Source: Variovorax sp. Root318D1
GTDB lineage: Bacteria; Pseudomonadota; Gammaproteobacteria; Burkholderiales; Burkholderiaceae_C
Assembly: GCF_001424835.1 (NCBI RefSeq)
Contig: NZ_LMCQ01000004.1
Coordinates: 83,483 to 147,482, forward strand
Direction: 5' to 3'
Length of the DNA: 64,000 nucleotides
Part shown: positions 34,715 through 43,753 of the stretch, piece by piece
Layout of the letters: each line of letters opens with the position of its first letter
How positions within the stretch are numbered: position 1 is the first letter of the stretch
Notes under the pieces: generated by a model
What the model saw: only the letters and a program-made list of their open reading frames with translations
Databases searched by the model: none
What the model was told of the DNA's origin: nothing
Position numbers and translations under genes: made by a program

Positions 34715-35875
34715 CTACCGGCACTCGTCCCAGTACCAATCAGGATTCCCCTCCAGCGGTGTGGCGATCCGCTTGAGCGACGCGCGGCCTTGTGCGTCCT
34801 TCGCAACAACGAAGACGTGCCCGTCCTGAACCGGGAAACCGTTGCGTAGAAACCTGAAGCCACTGCGCACCGAAGAAAAGTCGGCCGCGTCGAGTGCGTT
34901 GCGCAAGGCATCGCGATCGGCGACAGAGCCCTTGGTCTCCTTCAGCGCGCTATCGATCAAGAGCGCCGCATCGAAACCTTGCGCGGCGTATTGCGATGGG
35001 ATGCGCCCGTGCTTCTTTTCGAAGGCGGCAACGAAAGCCTTGCTCGTCGGGCTCGGCAGGTCGGGGCCCCAGACCGCGCCTGCCAGCACATTGAGCGCAG
35101 CATCCTTGAGCAGCGGCAGTGTCGTGCCATCGACCGTACCGACCGTCAGCAGGGGCACCTTGTTCAGGAGGCCCGAGCGATTCATCTGCTGGATGAAGTT
35201 GACGCCCATGTCGCCCGGCAAGAAGGCAACCACCGCATCGGGAGCGACGCGCTTGATTTGCGCCAGCGCTGCCGCGTAGTCGGTCTGGTCGGGCTGGACG
35301 TAGATTGCGCTGACCACCTCGCCCGAGTAGTAGCGTTTGAAGCCCCGCAGTTGGTCCTTGCCCGACGGACTGTCCGGCGCCAGGAACAGCGTCTTCCAGT
35401 AGTGCCGATCGACTGCATACCGTCCCACGATCCCGGCCTGGTACTCGTCCTGGTACGAGGTGAAGAAGAATTTGCTGTTGCACCGCTTGCCGGCAATCGA
35501 CGCCGGGCCGGCATTCGAGCCGACGAACAGCATGCCCGATCTGGCCATCGGCTTGGCCATGGCCATCATCACGTCGGAGAAGGTCACGCCGGTGATGAAG
35601 CTGACCTTGTCTTTCTCGATCAGGTTCTGCGCCAGCTGCGCCCCGAGGTCGGGGTTGTGCTGGTCGTCTTCCTTGATGACCGTCACGGAGACGCCGCCGA
35701 GCATTCCTTGCCGTTGCTCGACCGCCAGCATGAAGCCGTCGTACTGTTCCTGTCCGAGCGTTGCCGCCGGGCCGGACAGCGTGCCGACAAAGCCGATTTT
35801 TACCTGCGCGGAAGCGGCCAGCACCGCCGTGCCCAAAGCGCAGGTCACGAGGACAGAGCGAATGCGATGGATCAA
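34715..35875 (-). CDS. Branched-chain-amino-acid-type ABC receptor (orphan)
   Basis: A 386-residue periplasmic binding protein of the LivJ/LivK-like type I fold. Signal peptide near residues 1-23 (VLVTCALGTAVLAASAQ), then VKIGFVGTLSGPAATLGQEQ and EKDKVSFITGVTFSDV. Permease and ATPase genes (livHMGF) are absent nearby, as often seen for Comamonadaceae orphan receptors of aromatic or amide compounds. Its 5' region (35876-36008) contains no obvious operator. Substrate unknown. Confidence 0.9.
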   Translation of the reverse strand: MIHRIRSVLVTCALGTAVLAASAQVKIGFVGTLSGPAATLGQEQYDGFMLAVEQRQGMLGGVSVTVIKEDDQHNPDLGAQLAQNLIEKDKVSFITGVTFSDVMMAMAKPMARSGMLFVGSNAGPASIAGKRCNSKFFFTSYQDEYQAGIVGRYAVDRHYWKTLFLAPDSPSGKDQLRGFKRYYSGEVVSAIYVQPDQTDYAAALAQIKRVAPDAVVAFLPGDMGVNFIQQMNRSGLLNKVPLLTVGTVDGTTLPLLKDAALNVLAGAVWGPDLPSPTSKAFVAAFEKKHGRIPSQYAAQGFDAALLIDSALKETKGSVADRDALRNALDAADFSSVRSGFRFLRNGFPVQDGHVFVVAKDAQGRASLKRIATPLEGNPDWYWDECR

Positions 35876-36008
35876 GGTGTTCCTTGTGAATGAGTCGGGC
35901 GAGTTGTCAGAATGAGACCGAGGCTAACCCTGGCCGGTTTGCAGCTTCAGTATTCGACGGTGTTTCAAAAACGGAGCGCTGAATGACCGCCTCTGGCCGA
36001 CAAGAGCC

Positions 36009-36512
36009 TCACGCATCCAACTCTTGCCAGGTGCAGTAGGGAAGGTCGAGCAACGGGCTGAAGTTGCTCTCGTCGGATGGCAGGCTGACAGACACTGAGC
36101 CTGGTGAAATGCCGGCCGCGATGATTAGATTCTCCTCATCCTCGCCTGCCAGCAGCAAGCCGCACTCCGCGAGAAAGCCGTCTTCTTCGCAGAGGAGTTT
36201 CCGGCAGCCCGCGATGTGAATGGAAGGAATCTCCACGCGAAACTGCTCAAGGTTCAAGCTCCGCCCATTGGGCGCCTCACCAGGCGACGAGACGACCAAG
36301 ACGCCCAATTCGTTCCAGCCAGCGGTGTTGTAAAACTCAGACCAGAACTCCAGGTTGCCACCGTCTTCAAAGTACAGCGTGAACAGCCACGCCGCCTTGA
36401 GAGAGTGCTTGGGAGGCATTGCATAAGCGGTCACTGTCCGCCCGACCAAATTGCGAGCCAGCCCTTCCGGAGGAACGCCGTGACAGATGAGAGGGAGAAC
36501 GGTTGTCGTCAT
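36009..36512 (-). CDS. Hypothetical protein, low-GC orphan 1
   Basis: A 167-residue cytosolic protein that I do not recognise. It has alternating strands and helices (LFTLYFEDGGNLEFWSEFYN, then CRKLLCEEDGFLAECGLLLA) and an acidic stretch EDEENLI. It has no signal peptide and no membrane segment. By eye, base use is less GC-rich than in neighbouring genes, as for the following two genes, suggesting recent acquisition. Size, acidity and context resemble immunity proteins for contact-dependent or polymorphic toxins, but no toxin gene is visible, so this is only a guess. Confidence 0.6.
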   Translation of the reverse strand: MTTTVLPLICHGVPPEGLARNLVGRTVTAYAMPPKHSLKAAWLFTLYFEDGGNLEFWSEFYNTAGWNELGVLVVSSPGEAPNGRSLNLEQFRVEIPSIHIAGCRKLLCEEDGFLAECGLLLAGEDEENLIIAAGISPGSVSVSLPSDESNFSPLLDLPYCTWQELDA

Positions 36513-36624
36513 GCTCTAGAAAGGGAAAAGCTGGGCCAGGGCGATGGCTCGCGACCTGCCTCTGCATTCAGATTCGAGACGTTGTCGGATTGGTCTCCGT
36601 CTGCCTGGTGTTGGCAGATTGTCG

Positions 36625-36834
36625 CTAGCGGCTTGGTCCTGCGCACGCGCCATCAATCGATATGAGCGCCGGCCCGTTGCTTTCCCAAGCCAGCCCAACC
36701 TGCCAACCCGTGGGATCTGTGGCAAATAAGTCGCCCTTCAGCTTGGGCCAAGGGATGCCGATATAGCCTAACGTCCAGCCATCTTGAGCCGAATGAGGAA
36801 TCGTGTTTTTCGCGTTGAATGCATTGTTTCGCAT
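36625..36834 (-). CDS. Short hypothetical protein, low-GC orphan 2
   Basis: A 69-residue frame with plausible protein-like composition (DGWTLGYIGIPWPKLKGDL, WQVGLAWESNGPALISIDG). It has several tryptophans, no membrane segment, and no recognisable domain. It lies between two other unrecognised genes in the same direction. It may be a full small protein or the remnant of a larger one. Confidence 0.4.
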   Translation of the reverse strand: MRNNAFNAKNTIPHSAQDGWTLGYIGIPWPKLKGDLFATDPTGWQVGLAWESNGPALISIDGACAGPSR

Positions 36835-36909
36835 GGCTCATCGAATGTCTTTTAATGGCGGCTGAACCCGCCACCGGTTGTGGTCAGCGATGAGTTTGAT
36901 GGTGCGTGC

Positions 36910-37446
36910 TCATCGCGGCCGTTGTGCTACGGAGCCTTTCGTTTCCGCCTCGAATTGTTTGAGAGCGGCTGTGAACTTTGAACTCGGTCGATCCCAGGCG
37001 CCTTCATCAGTACGCCATATGCGTGCATTCGGAGCTTGCTCACGTATACCAAAAACAAACTGGAGAAATGCAGTAATCGTCCGCTCATTCCATTCCGAAC
37101 CACTTCGGTAATCGAAGGAGATGCACGTTGGCGTTTCAAGGCTAATGGTCAGCAGAGGCAGTACGCATCCATTGATTGTTAGACCACCGAGCCCATGCCG
37201 GAACGTCTTTATTTCACCATCCAAGAATGCTTTAGCGGGATCAGAGATGGCCTTGAGGGCGATGTCCTTCTCCTCGGCGACGTGCCAAGTGGAAGGATTT
37301 CCAAGTACAACGCACTGCGACATCACCCAGCCGTAGATCTTCACCAACTGTTCAGAAGAGAGGTTGTCCACAAAAACGTCGGGCAAGGAGCCATCGTCCC
37401 TATCGAAGAGATGGGCAATCTGTAGCCATGGAGACATCGACGACAT
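36910..37446 (-). CDS. Hypothetical protein, low-GC orphan 3
   Basis: A 178-residue protein that I do not recognise. Begins MSSMSPWLQIAHLFDRDDGS and has DNLSSEQLVKIYGWVMSQ, a pattern of mixed helix and strand with many acidic residues and no signal peptide. The central part (GCVLPLLTISLETPTCISFDY) is beta-rich. It looks like a soluble small regulatory or immunity-type protein. It is the 5'-most of three leftward low-GC genes; the region lacks similarity to the flanking catabolic operons. Confidence 0.55.
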   Translation of the reverse strand: MSSMSPWLQIAHLFDRDDGSLPDVFVDNLSSEQLVKIYGWVMSQCVVLGNPSTWHVAEEKDIALKAISDPAKAFLDGEIKTFRHGLGGLTINGCVLPLLTISLETPTCISFDYRSGSEWNERTITAFLQFVFGIREQAPNARIWRTDEGAWDRPSSKFTAALKQFEAETKGSVAQRPR

Positions 37447-37510
37447 CAGAAGAGATAGAGAGTTGGCGGTTTCTCAGAGAACGCTAGTCGCTTGTGGGCT
37501 GAAAACCGGC

Positions 37511-37536
37511 AAGTCAGGTCCGTATCGTCCTGACTT
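37511..37536. repeat. Inverted repeat AAGTCAGG-N10-CCTGACTT
   Basis: A perfect 8-bp inverted repeat with a 10-nt loop, 207 bp downstream of the ferredoxin reductase stop. It could terminate the long leftward operon that ends at 37743 or be the control site of the low-GC gene at 36910-37446, whose start lies 65 bp away. No T-run follows directly on the minus strand. The rest of 37447-37742 shows nothing else. Confidence 0.35.
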
Positions 37537-37742
37537 CTTACGCGTGAGGCGACCAATAGCAATGTCAGGTGATGGCGGAATTCTGCCGCACATATGACCG
37601 CCCGGTTCTGGCCTTTTTGCCGCGGCGGACCACGATCGGCACCGGAGGATATCTGCCCCCGTTTGTGCGCCTGACCGCGTCCGAAAACTCAGTGCCGCGT
37701 GCTCAAAGCCAATGGCGTTTGCGGGCGCAGTGGGAGTTCGCG

Positions 37743-38519
37743 CTATTTCTCGACGAAGGCGCGCTCGATCACGTAGTCGCCCAGTTCGCCCTGGCGCGGG
37801 CTGATCTGGAAGCCGCGTGCATCGAGCAGCTTGCAGCTGTCGGCCAGCATGGCGGCGCTGCCGCAGATCATGGCGCGGTCCACCGCGGGGTCGAGCGGCG
37901 GCAGGCCGGTGTCGCTGAAGAGCCGGCCCGATTCGATGACCTCGGTGAGCCGGCCCTGGTTGCGGAACGGCTCGCGCGTGACGGTGGGGTAGTAGATCAG
38001 CCGCTCGCGCACCAGCTCGCCGATGAATTCGTTGTTGGGCAGGTCGTGCTCGATGAACCGCGCATAGGCCAGTTCGCTGACCTGCCGCACGCCGTGGATC
38101 AGCACCACCTTCTCGAAGCGCTCGTAGGTCTCGGGGTCCTGGATGATGCTGATGAAGGGGGCGAGCCCGGTTCCGGTGGACAGCAGGTAAAGGTGCCGGC
38201 CGGGCCGCAGGTCGTCGAGCACCAGGCTGCCGACCGGCTTGCGCCCAACGATCACCTCGTCGCCCGGCTGCAGGTGCTGCAGGCGCGAAGTCAACGGGCC
38301 GTTCGTCACCTTGATACTGAAGAACTCGAGGTGCTCGTCATGGTTGGCGCTCGCAACGCTGTAGGCCCGCATCAGCGGCTTGCCTTCGACCGGCAGGCCG
38401 AGCATCACGAAGTGGCCGTTGCGAAAGCGCAGGGCCGGATCGCGCGTGGTGCGGAATGAAAACAGCGTGTCGTTCCAGTGGTGCACATGCAGCACGCGTT
38501 CGGTGGCGAGTTGAGACAT
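37743..38519 (-). CDS. Ferredoxin-NADP+ reductase
   Basis: A 258-residue FAD-containing ferredoxin/flavodoxin-NADP+ reductase (Fpr type). Motifs: RAYSVAS for FAD binding, TGTGLAPFISIIQDP in the FNR NADP region and a C-terminal YVIERAFVEK, the tail that covers the flavin. Start MSQLATERVLHVHHW at 38519. It is the last gene of the GntR-headed operon, 20 bp after DUF971, and would pass electrons from NADPH to the ferredoxins encoded upstream. Confidence 0.92.
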   Translation of the reverse strand: MSQLATERVLHVHHWNDTLFSFRTTRDPALRFRNGHFVMLGLPVEGKPLMRAYSVASANHDEHLEFFSIKVTNGPLTSRLQHLQPGDEVIVGRKPVGSLVLDDLRPGRHLYLLSTGTGLAPFISIIQDPETYERFEKVVLIHGVRQVSELAYARFIEHDLPNNEFIGELVRERLIYYPTVTREPFRNQGRLTEVIESGRLFSDTGLPPLDPAVDRAMICGSAAMLADSCKLLDARGFQISPRQGELGDYVIERAFVEK

Positions 38520-38539
38520 GGTGATCGTGCGTGGATGGG

Positions 38540-38878
38540 TCAGGAGGTGATGGACAGGCCCAGCCCGCGCAGGTAGGCCCATGGAAAGATGCCGCGCCCG
38601 TGCCCGTCGGAGAACACCAGGTTCAACCCCTTGTCGGACACGGGGTTGATCGCCGCGAGCCGGACCGATGCCTGGGGCTCGGGATGGCTGCCACGCTCGC
38701 GAAAGGCCTGCTCGCACGCGGCGCAGCGGCAGCGCGCGCGCAGCAGCCCGTGCGCGAGCCGGCTGGTGCTGCCGTCCTGCCAGCACAGCTCGAGCACGCC
38801 GCTCGCCTGGTGGTCGACGATGTCGACGGGGAACTCATGCAGCTCTTGCAACGCAGGTGGAAGCGTCGCCGCGTTCAT
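38540..38878 (-). CDS. DUF971 (GBBH-like N-terminal domain) protein
   Basis: A 112-residue DUF971 protein. The zinc-binding-like cysteine motif CRCAACEQAF is present, followed by a strand-rich end (GLNLVFSDGHGRGIFPWAYL). DUF971 domains occur alone, next to iron-sulfur assembly genes, and as the N-terminal domain of gamma-butyrobetaine hydroxylase. The start at 38878 overlaps the ABC ATPase stop by ATGA. It may assist iron-sulfur or metal insertion in the adjacent reductase, as an inference. Confidence 0.85.
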   Translation of the reverse strand: MNAATLPPALQELHEFPVDIVDHQASGVLELCWQDGSTSRLAHGLLRARCRCAACEQAFRERGSHPEPQASVRLAAINPVSDKGLNLVFSDGHGRGIFPWAYLRGLGLSITS

Positions 38879-39747
38879 GTCAGCGCCTTCATGCCGTCGC
38901 GGGCAAATTGGTGGTCCATGCCCTGCAGCCCGCCGCTGTGGAGCTCACCGCCCATCGCGGCCAGGCTCTCCTCGCGGATCAGCGCCTTGAGCTGGCGCAC
39001 CAGCGCCTGGAAAGTGGGCGAGGCCGTCATCTCGGGCGTGCGCGGGCGCGGCAGCGGAATCGGCACCTCGGCCTTGATGCGGCCCGGCCGCGCGGTCATC
39101 ACGTAGACCTTTTCGGACAGAAAGATCGCTTCCTCGATGTCATGCGTGATGAACAGCACCGACAGCTGCAGCTGCTGCCACATGTTGGTGAGGATCTCCT
39201 GCATCACCGCGCGGGTCTGCGAGTCGAGTGCGCCGAAGGGCTCGTCCATCAGCATCACCTGCGGGCTCGTGGCCAGCGCGCGCACGATGCCCACGCGCTG
39301 CTTCATGCCGCCGGAGAGCTGGTCGGGGTAGTGGTTCTCGAACGAGAGCAAGCCGGTCATGCCGAGCAGCGTGCGCGCCGCCGACTCGCGCTGGGTGCGC
39401 CCAAGGCCCTGCATCTTCAGGCCGAACTCGACATTGCGCCGCACCGTCATCCAAGGGAACAGCGAGTACTGCTGAAACACCACGCCGCGGTCCGCGCCGG
39501 GCCCGCCGATGGGCTTGCCGTCGAGCAGCGCCTCGCCCTCGCTCGGTTTGAGAAAGCCCGCCACGATGTTCAGCAGCGTCGATTTGCCGCAGCCCGACGG
39601 GCCGATGATGCTGACGAATTCGCCGGGCTTCACCTCGAGCGACACCCGGCTCGCGGCCTCGGTCGTCTGGCCCTTGGTGCCGAAGCGCACCGAGACGTCG
39701 CGGATCTGCACATGCCCCTTGCGCGGGGTGTTGGGAGCGGCGCTCAT
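38875..39747 (-). CDS. ABC transporter ATPase, NitT/TauT (SsuB/TauB) type
   Basis: A 290-residue ABC ATPase: Walker [16 protein letters not shown]-loop [11 protein letters not shown], signature [11 protein letters not shown], Walker [13 protein letters not shown] and the switch histidine in [10 protein letters not shown]. Sequence type matches nitrate/sulfonate/taurine importers. The ATG at 39747 overlaps the permease stop (ATGA). It has a C-terminal extension past the ATPase core of about 40 residues ([12 protein letters not shown] and HSGGLQGM), longer than SsuB. Confidence 0.92.
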   Translation of the reverse strand: MSAAPNTPRKGHVQIRDVSVRFGTKGQTTEAASRVSLEVKPGEFVSIIGPSGCGKSTLLNIVAGFLKPSEGEALLDGKPIGGPGADRGVVFQQYSLFPWMTVRRNVEFGLKMQGLGRTQRESAARTLLGMTGLLSFENHYPDQLSGGMKQRVGIVRALATSPQVMLMDEPFGALDSQTRAVMQEILTNMWQQLQLSVLFITHDIEEAIFLSEKVYVMTARPGRIKAEVPIPLPRPRTPEMTASPTFQALVRQLKALIREESLAAMGGELHSGGLQGMDHQFARDGMKALT

Positions 39748-40709
39748 GGGTTGCTCCCGGCGCGTGCGCCATAGGTCAGCCAAGGCATCATCGCCTTGCC
39801 GATGAAACGGATCAGGCCGCTGCACATGAGTCCCAGCACGCCGATGGTGATCATGCCCAGCACGATCTCGGGGTAAGAGATCAGCGAATAGGCCTCCCAC
39901 GTGAAATAGCCGATGCCGAACTGCCCCGAGATCATCTCGGCCGCAATCAGCGACACCCAGGCCACGCCCATGCCCACGGCCAGGCCGGTGAAAATTTGCG
40001 GCGCCGCGCCCGGCAGCACCACGTACCACATGATCTGCCGCTCCCGCGCGCCCAAGCATTGGCTCGCGCGCAGCAGCACGCCGTCCACCGCCTGCACGCC
40101 GCTGACGGTATTCAGCAGGATCGGGAAGAACGCGCCGATGAACGTGATGAAGACGATGCTCACCTCGTTGTCGGGCCACAGCATGATCGAGATCGGCACC
40201 CAGGCAATGGCCGGGATCGGTCGGAACACCTCCATCGCCGGAAACAGGAAACCGCGCGTGAGCCGGTAACGGCCGATCAGCATGCCCAGCGCCACGCCCA
40301 GCACCGTCGCAATCGCAAAGCCGATGAAGATGCGCCGCAGGCTCATGCCGACGTTCTTGATGAACTTGGGCGAGCCGTTGACCTCGATCACCTTCGACAA
40401 CACTTCCAGCGGCGTCGGTATGTTGGCGAAGCGGATGTAGAAGTCCAGCCGGTAGGTGGTGGCCAGGTGCCAGAAGAGCACGATGCCCAAAAGAGAACAG
40501 GTTCCCATCAGGTAGGCCGGCGCGTGCTGGCGCAGGGCCTGCCAGGCGCGTTCGGCCGTGCCTGCGGCCAACGGAGGGGGCGCAGGTGTGGGCAGCGGCG
40601 CGCGCAGCACTTCCTCGGGGCGGGCCAGCCCGCGCGTTGGCGCCGCGGACTCGTCGGGCTCGCCATGCTCGGGCACTTCGTGGAACAGGCGTTGCGTGGC
40701 GGTGGACAT
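39744..40709 (-). CDS. ABC transporter permease, NitT/TauT type
   Basis: A 321-residue inner-membrane protein with about six to seven hydrophobic helices and the EAA loop (SQCLGARERQIMWYVVLPGA, then PQIFTGL). The N-terminal 55 residues are a long hydrophilic, Pro/Ala-rich extension, beyond the usual SsuC length. It pairs with the ATPase and binding protein in the same operon to import a small anionic or sulfur/nitrogen compound. Confidence 0.92.
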   Translation of the reverse strand: MSTATQRLFHEVPEHGEPDESAAPTRGLARPEEVLRAPLPTPAPPPLAAGTAERAWQALRQHAPAYLMGTCSLLGIVLFWHLATTYRLDFYIRFANIPTPLEVLSKVIEVNGSPKFIKNVGMSLRRIFIGFAIATVLGVALGMLIGRYRLTRGFLFPAMEVFRPIPAIAWVPISIMLWPDNEVSIVFITFIGAFFPILLNTVSGVQAVDGVLLRASQCLGARERQIMWYVVLPGAAPQIFTGLAVGMGVAWVSLIAAEMISGQFGIGYFTWEAYSLISYPEIVLGMITIGVLGLMCSGLIRFIGKAMMPWLTYGARAGSNP

Positions 40710-40724
40710 CGCGGCTCCTGGGTT

Positions 40725-42143
40725 TCAGAGGCCGGCCGCGGCCAGTGCCTCGGGGTAGGTGGCCAGCTTGCCGCCGATGGCTGTGGCCTCTGCCTGCGCG
40801 TCCTTCTTCAGCAGGAAGGGCACGATCTGCGGCTTGCGCGGATCGCTCGCGTTCACCGCGTAGAAGGCCTTGTCGGCAAACAGCTTGATGCCCAGCGTCT
40901 TGTCGTTGAGGTAGGCGACCTTGACCTTCTTGTTCTCGCCCTGTGCCTTGTGGATCGCGGCCAGCGTGCAGGCGGGCGACGAATAGGCGGCGATGGGCGC
41001 GCCGTCGAGCCAGACCTCGCCGGCCTCCTTGGGCCGCGTGATCGGCGTCTTGCACAGCGCGTCGGTGCCGCTCACGTCGTAGTTGGCGAGCGTCTGCTTC
41101 TGCGCGTCGTAGTCGAGCTTGAGCTCCTTGTAGGCCTGGCGCACATAGTTCTCGTTGACCCAGGCGTTGATGTCGAGCGGCTTCACGCGGTTCAATCGCG
41201 TGAGCACTTCATGCCCCGTCTTGATGGTGTCGAGCCAGCGCGGCTTGATGGTCGGATCGAGCGTGTGGATGCCGCCAGGGCCGAGGTACAGGTAGGCCAC
41301 TTCCTTCTCGATCTTGGTCCACTCCTCGATCTTGGCGCTGGCCGCCGCCGGGTTGGTGCGCACCCAGGTATTGGCCTCGACCAGTGCCTTGATGTACGCC
41401 ACCACCACCTCGGGATATTCGGCCGCGAAGTCCTTGCGCACGACCACGCCGTGGAAGGTCGGCACCTTGGTCTCGGCGCCGTCGAAGATCTTGCGCGCAA
41501 AGCCGCGGTAGGGCAGCAGGTCGGCAAAGGGAACGAAGTCGGCGTGCGCTTCGATCTTCTTTTCCTGCAAGTTGGTGGTGCCCACCTCGGGGCTCTGGCT
41601 CACCAGATTCCAGTAGTCGTCCTTCCAGCCGCGCGACTGCATAGCCTGCAGCACCATGCCGTGCGCGGCCGAGCCGAAGGGCACCGAGATCAGCTTGCCC
41701 TTGAGATCGGCCAGCTCGTAGTAGGGTGAGTCCTTGTGCACCACCACGCCGTTGCCCGAGCCGAAGGCGTTGTACGCGATGATGGCCACCAGTTGCGTCT
41801 CGTTGCCCGGCTGCGCCTGGCCGGTGGCGCCGTTCACCAGCAGCGGGTAGTCTCCCATCATGCCGATCTGCAGCTTCTTGGCCATCATGCCGTTGGTGAT
41901 CGGCGGGCCCGAGGTGAAGTTCTGCCAGTCGAGCTTGAAGTCGATGTCCTTGTACTTGCCGGTGGTGGGCAGGTACTTCTCGATGAGCTTCATTTCCTTG
42001 AGCACCACGCCGCCGGTGACGGTGTTCGTGGTCGTGTTCTGCGTGCCGATGCCGATGACCACTTCCTGCCGCGCCAGGGCTGGCGGAACAGAGGCCAACG
42101 CGAGCGCCAGGACTGCGCCGATTCGCAAGATGATGTGCTTCAT
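40725..42143 (-). CDS. NitT/TauT-type periplasmic binding protein with a NosL-like C-terminal extension
   Basis: A 472-residue binding protein. Signal peptide (IGAVLALALASVPPALARQ), then the SsuA/TauA-like fold (VIGIGTQNTTTNTVTGGVVL; GDYPLLVNGATGQAQ) up to about residue 345. Usual members have about 320-340 residues; here a further domain of roughly 110 residues follows, with ALCKTP and SPACTLAAIHKAQGE, AYLNDKTLGIKLFADKAFY and IVPFLLKKDAQAEATAIGGK. That last pattern resembles NosL (Cu-binding nitrous oxide reductase accessory protein). A metal or sulfur ligand role for its two cysteines is inferred. Confidence 0.85.
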   Translation of the reverse strand: MKHIILRIGAVLALALASVPPALARQEVVIGIGTQNTTTNTVTGGVVLKEMKLIEKYLPTTGKYKDIDFKLDWQNFTSGPPITNGMMAKKLQIGMMGDYPLLVNGATGQAQPGNETQLVAIIAYNAFGSGNGVVVHKDSPYYELADLKGKLISVPFGSAAHGMVLQAMQSRGWKDDYWNLVSQSPEVGTTNLQEKKIEAHADFVPFADLLPYRGFARKIFDGAETKVPTFHGVVVRKDFAAEYPEVVVAYIKALVEANTWVRTNPAAASAKIEEWTKIEKEVAYLYLGPGGIHTLDPTIKPRWLDTIKTGHEVLTRLNRVKPLDINAWVNENYVRQAYKELKLDYDAQKQTLANYDVSGTDALCKTPITRPKEAGEVWLDGAPIAAYSSPACTLAAIHKAQGENKKVKVAYLNDKTLGIKLFADKAFYAVNASDPRKPQIVPFLLKKDAQAEATAIGGKLATYPEALAAAGL

Positions 42144-42189
42144 GGACTGGTTCTCCGTGGGATCTGGAAAGAGGGCGTGGGGTGGCGGC

Positions 42190-42525
42190 TCAGGCGGGTT
42201 CCGCGAGATCGAGGTGCTCGAGCTTCCCGGTCACCGAAGCCCATTCCTCGGCGTCGGACAACGGCGCTTGCGCCTGGCTGATCACGGGCCACTGCGTGGC
42301 ATAGCGGGCGTTCAGTTCGACGAAGTGCTCCTGCCCCGCGGGCACCTCGGTGTCGGGCACGATCGCGCCGACCGGGCATTCGGGCGCGCACACCGCGCAG
42401 TCGATGCACGCGACGGGATCGATCACGAGGAAGTTCGGCCCCTCGTGAAAGCAGTCGACCGGGCACACGCTCACGCAGTCGGTGTACTTGCAGCGGATGC
42501 AGGCTTCGGTGACGACGAAGGTCAT
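42190..42525 (-). CDS. fdxA: 7Fe ferredoxin (FdxA type)
   Basis: A 111-residue ferredoxin of the FdxA family with a [3Fe-4S]/[4Fe-4S] pattern: [20 protein letters not shown], then [19 protein letters not shown]. The C-terminal part ([16 protein letters not shown]) is typical of FdxA and absent from small 2[4Fe-4S] ferredoxins. Its start overlaps the HEAT-repeat gene stop (ATGA), and it precedes the ABC genes by 46 bp. It is a likely electron carrier between the reductase encoded at 37743 and the flavoprotein. Confidence 0.92.
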   Translation of the reverse strand: MTFVVTEACIRCKYTDCVSVCPVDCFHEGPNFLVIDPVACIDCAVCAPECPVGAIVPDTEVPAGQEHFVELNARYATQWPVISQAQAPLSDAEEWASVTGKLEHLDLAEPA

Positions 42526-43493
42526 GGCGCGGCCCCTTCGCGCTTCGCCTTCTGCGCCAGGCCGATGCCCGTGAGTGCCAGGCGCGCGAGCTTGCGCACG
42601 TCGGGGTCGGGGTCGGCCAGCGCGGTTTCGAGCGGTGCAATGGCGCGCGTGTCGCCGATCTCGCCGAGCGCAATCACCGCTTCCTTGCGCAGGTTGCTGA
42701 TGGTGTGCGTGAGCGAGGCAACAAGCGACGGCAGGCCGGCCTCGGCCTTGAGCAGGCCCAGGCTGCGCGCGGCCTTCACGCGCACCTGCCAGTAGTCGTC
42801 CTGCATCGCATGCACGAGGTCGGGAATGGCGACCGACAGCCGAAGCTTGCCGACGGTCTGCGCCGCTTCCTCGCGCACCATCCAGCCGCTGTCGCCGAGC
42901 GCGCGCGTGAGCGCCGGCAGCACGCTGACGGAGGTCGCGTAGCCGAGCGCACCGATCGCGATGCGCCGCACCTCGGAGTCGGGGTCATTGGCCGCCACTT
43001 CGGCCAGGTCGCCGATGGCCGCCGGGTCCTTCAGGTAGCCGAGCACGCCGACGGCTTCGCGCCGCACCGCCGCATCGGGATCGCGCAGCGACAGCATCGC
43101 GGGCTCGAAGGCCTTGGGCGAGCGCAGCGCGCGAATGGCATGGAAGGCGAGGGCGCGCACTTCGGCGGCACCCTCGAGCAGCAGCGGCAAGAGCGGCGCG
43201 GCCGATGCTGCTTCCTTCAGTTCGGCCAGCACCTCACCGGCGGCCTTGCGCACCTCGGGCTCGGAATCGAGCAGCATCGGCGCGAGCGCCTGCACCACCT
43301 CTGGTTCCTCGAAGCCTTCGAGGGCGCGAATGGCTTCGGTGCGCACCTGCGCATCGCTGTCGGCCAGGCGCGGCAGCAGCAGCGGCACGATGTCGTCCTC
43401 GTCGCTGTAGGGCAGGTCGATCACCGCAAGGCGGCGCACGGTGGCGTCGGCATCGGCCAGCCGCTCGGCAAAAGTCTGGAGTCCGGTGTCCAT
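42522..43493 (-). CDS. HEAT-repeat protein
   Basis: A 323-residue alpha-solenoid of about nine to ten HEAT-like repeats of roughly 31 residues, such as [40 protein letters not shown] and [18 protein letters not shown]. Such proteins act as scaffolds or lyases (phycobilin, QueG-like). It lies between the AprB-like ferredoxin and FdxA genes and its start is 11 bp from the former's stop. It probably binds and positions the iron-sulfur or flavoprotein partner; its own catalysis is unknown. Confidence 0.9.
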   Translation of the reverse strand: MDTGLQTFAERLADADATVRRLAVIDLPYSDEDDIVPLLLPRLADSDAQVRTEAIRALEGFEEPEVVQALAPMLLDSEPEVRKAAGEVLAELKEAASAAPLLPLLLEGAAEVRALAFHAIRALRSPKAFEPAMLSLRDPDAAVRREAVGVLGYLKDPAAIGDLAEVAANDPDSEVRRIAIGALGYATSVSVLPALTRALGDSGWMVREEAAQTVGKLRLSVAIPDLVHAMQDDYWQVRVKAARSLGLLKAEAGLPSLVASLTHTISNLRKEAVIALGEIGDTRAIAPLETALADPDPDVRKLARLALTGIGLAQKAKREGAAP

Positions 43494-43504
43494 GGCGTTC
43501 CCTC

Positions 43505-43738
43505 TCAGCGCAGCAGATAAGGGATGTCGACGGTGACGGCGCCCGTCGGGCAGTCCTGCTCGCAGGGCAGGCAATACCAGCACTCGTCGAACTTCATGTA
43601 GGCCTTCTTGGTCAGCATGTCGATCGCGAGCACGTCGAGCGGGCACACGTCGACGCAGACGGTGCAGCCCTTCTCCGCGATGCACTTGGACTCGTCCACG
43701 CGCACGGGAACCTGGGTGATGGTGGCGGCAATGGTCAT
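43505..43738 (-). CDS. 4Fe-4S dicluster ferredoxin, AprB-like
   Basis: A 77-residue ferredoxin with two cluster motifs: CIAEKGCTVCVDVCPLDVL and CWYCLPCEQDCPTGAVTVD. The insertion in the first motif (C-x5-C-x2-C-x3-CP) and the companion flavoprotein are typical of AprB, the electron-transfer subunit of adenylylsulfate reductase. The long C-terminal tail of true AprB is missing. It lies 15 bp after the flavoprotein gene, so the two probably form one enzyme. Confidence 0.9.
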   Translation of the reverse strand: MTIAATITQVPVRVDESKCIAEKGCTVCVDVCPLDVLAIDMLTKKAYMKFDECWYCLPCEQDCPTGAVTVDIPYLLR

Positions 43739-43753
43739 TCGGAACTCCTTGGT

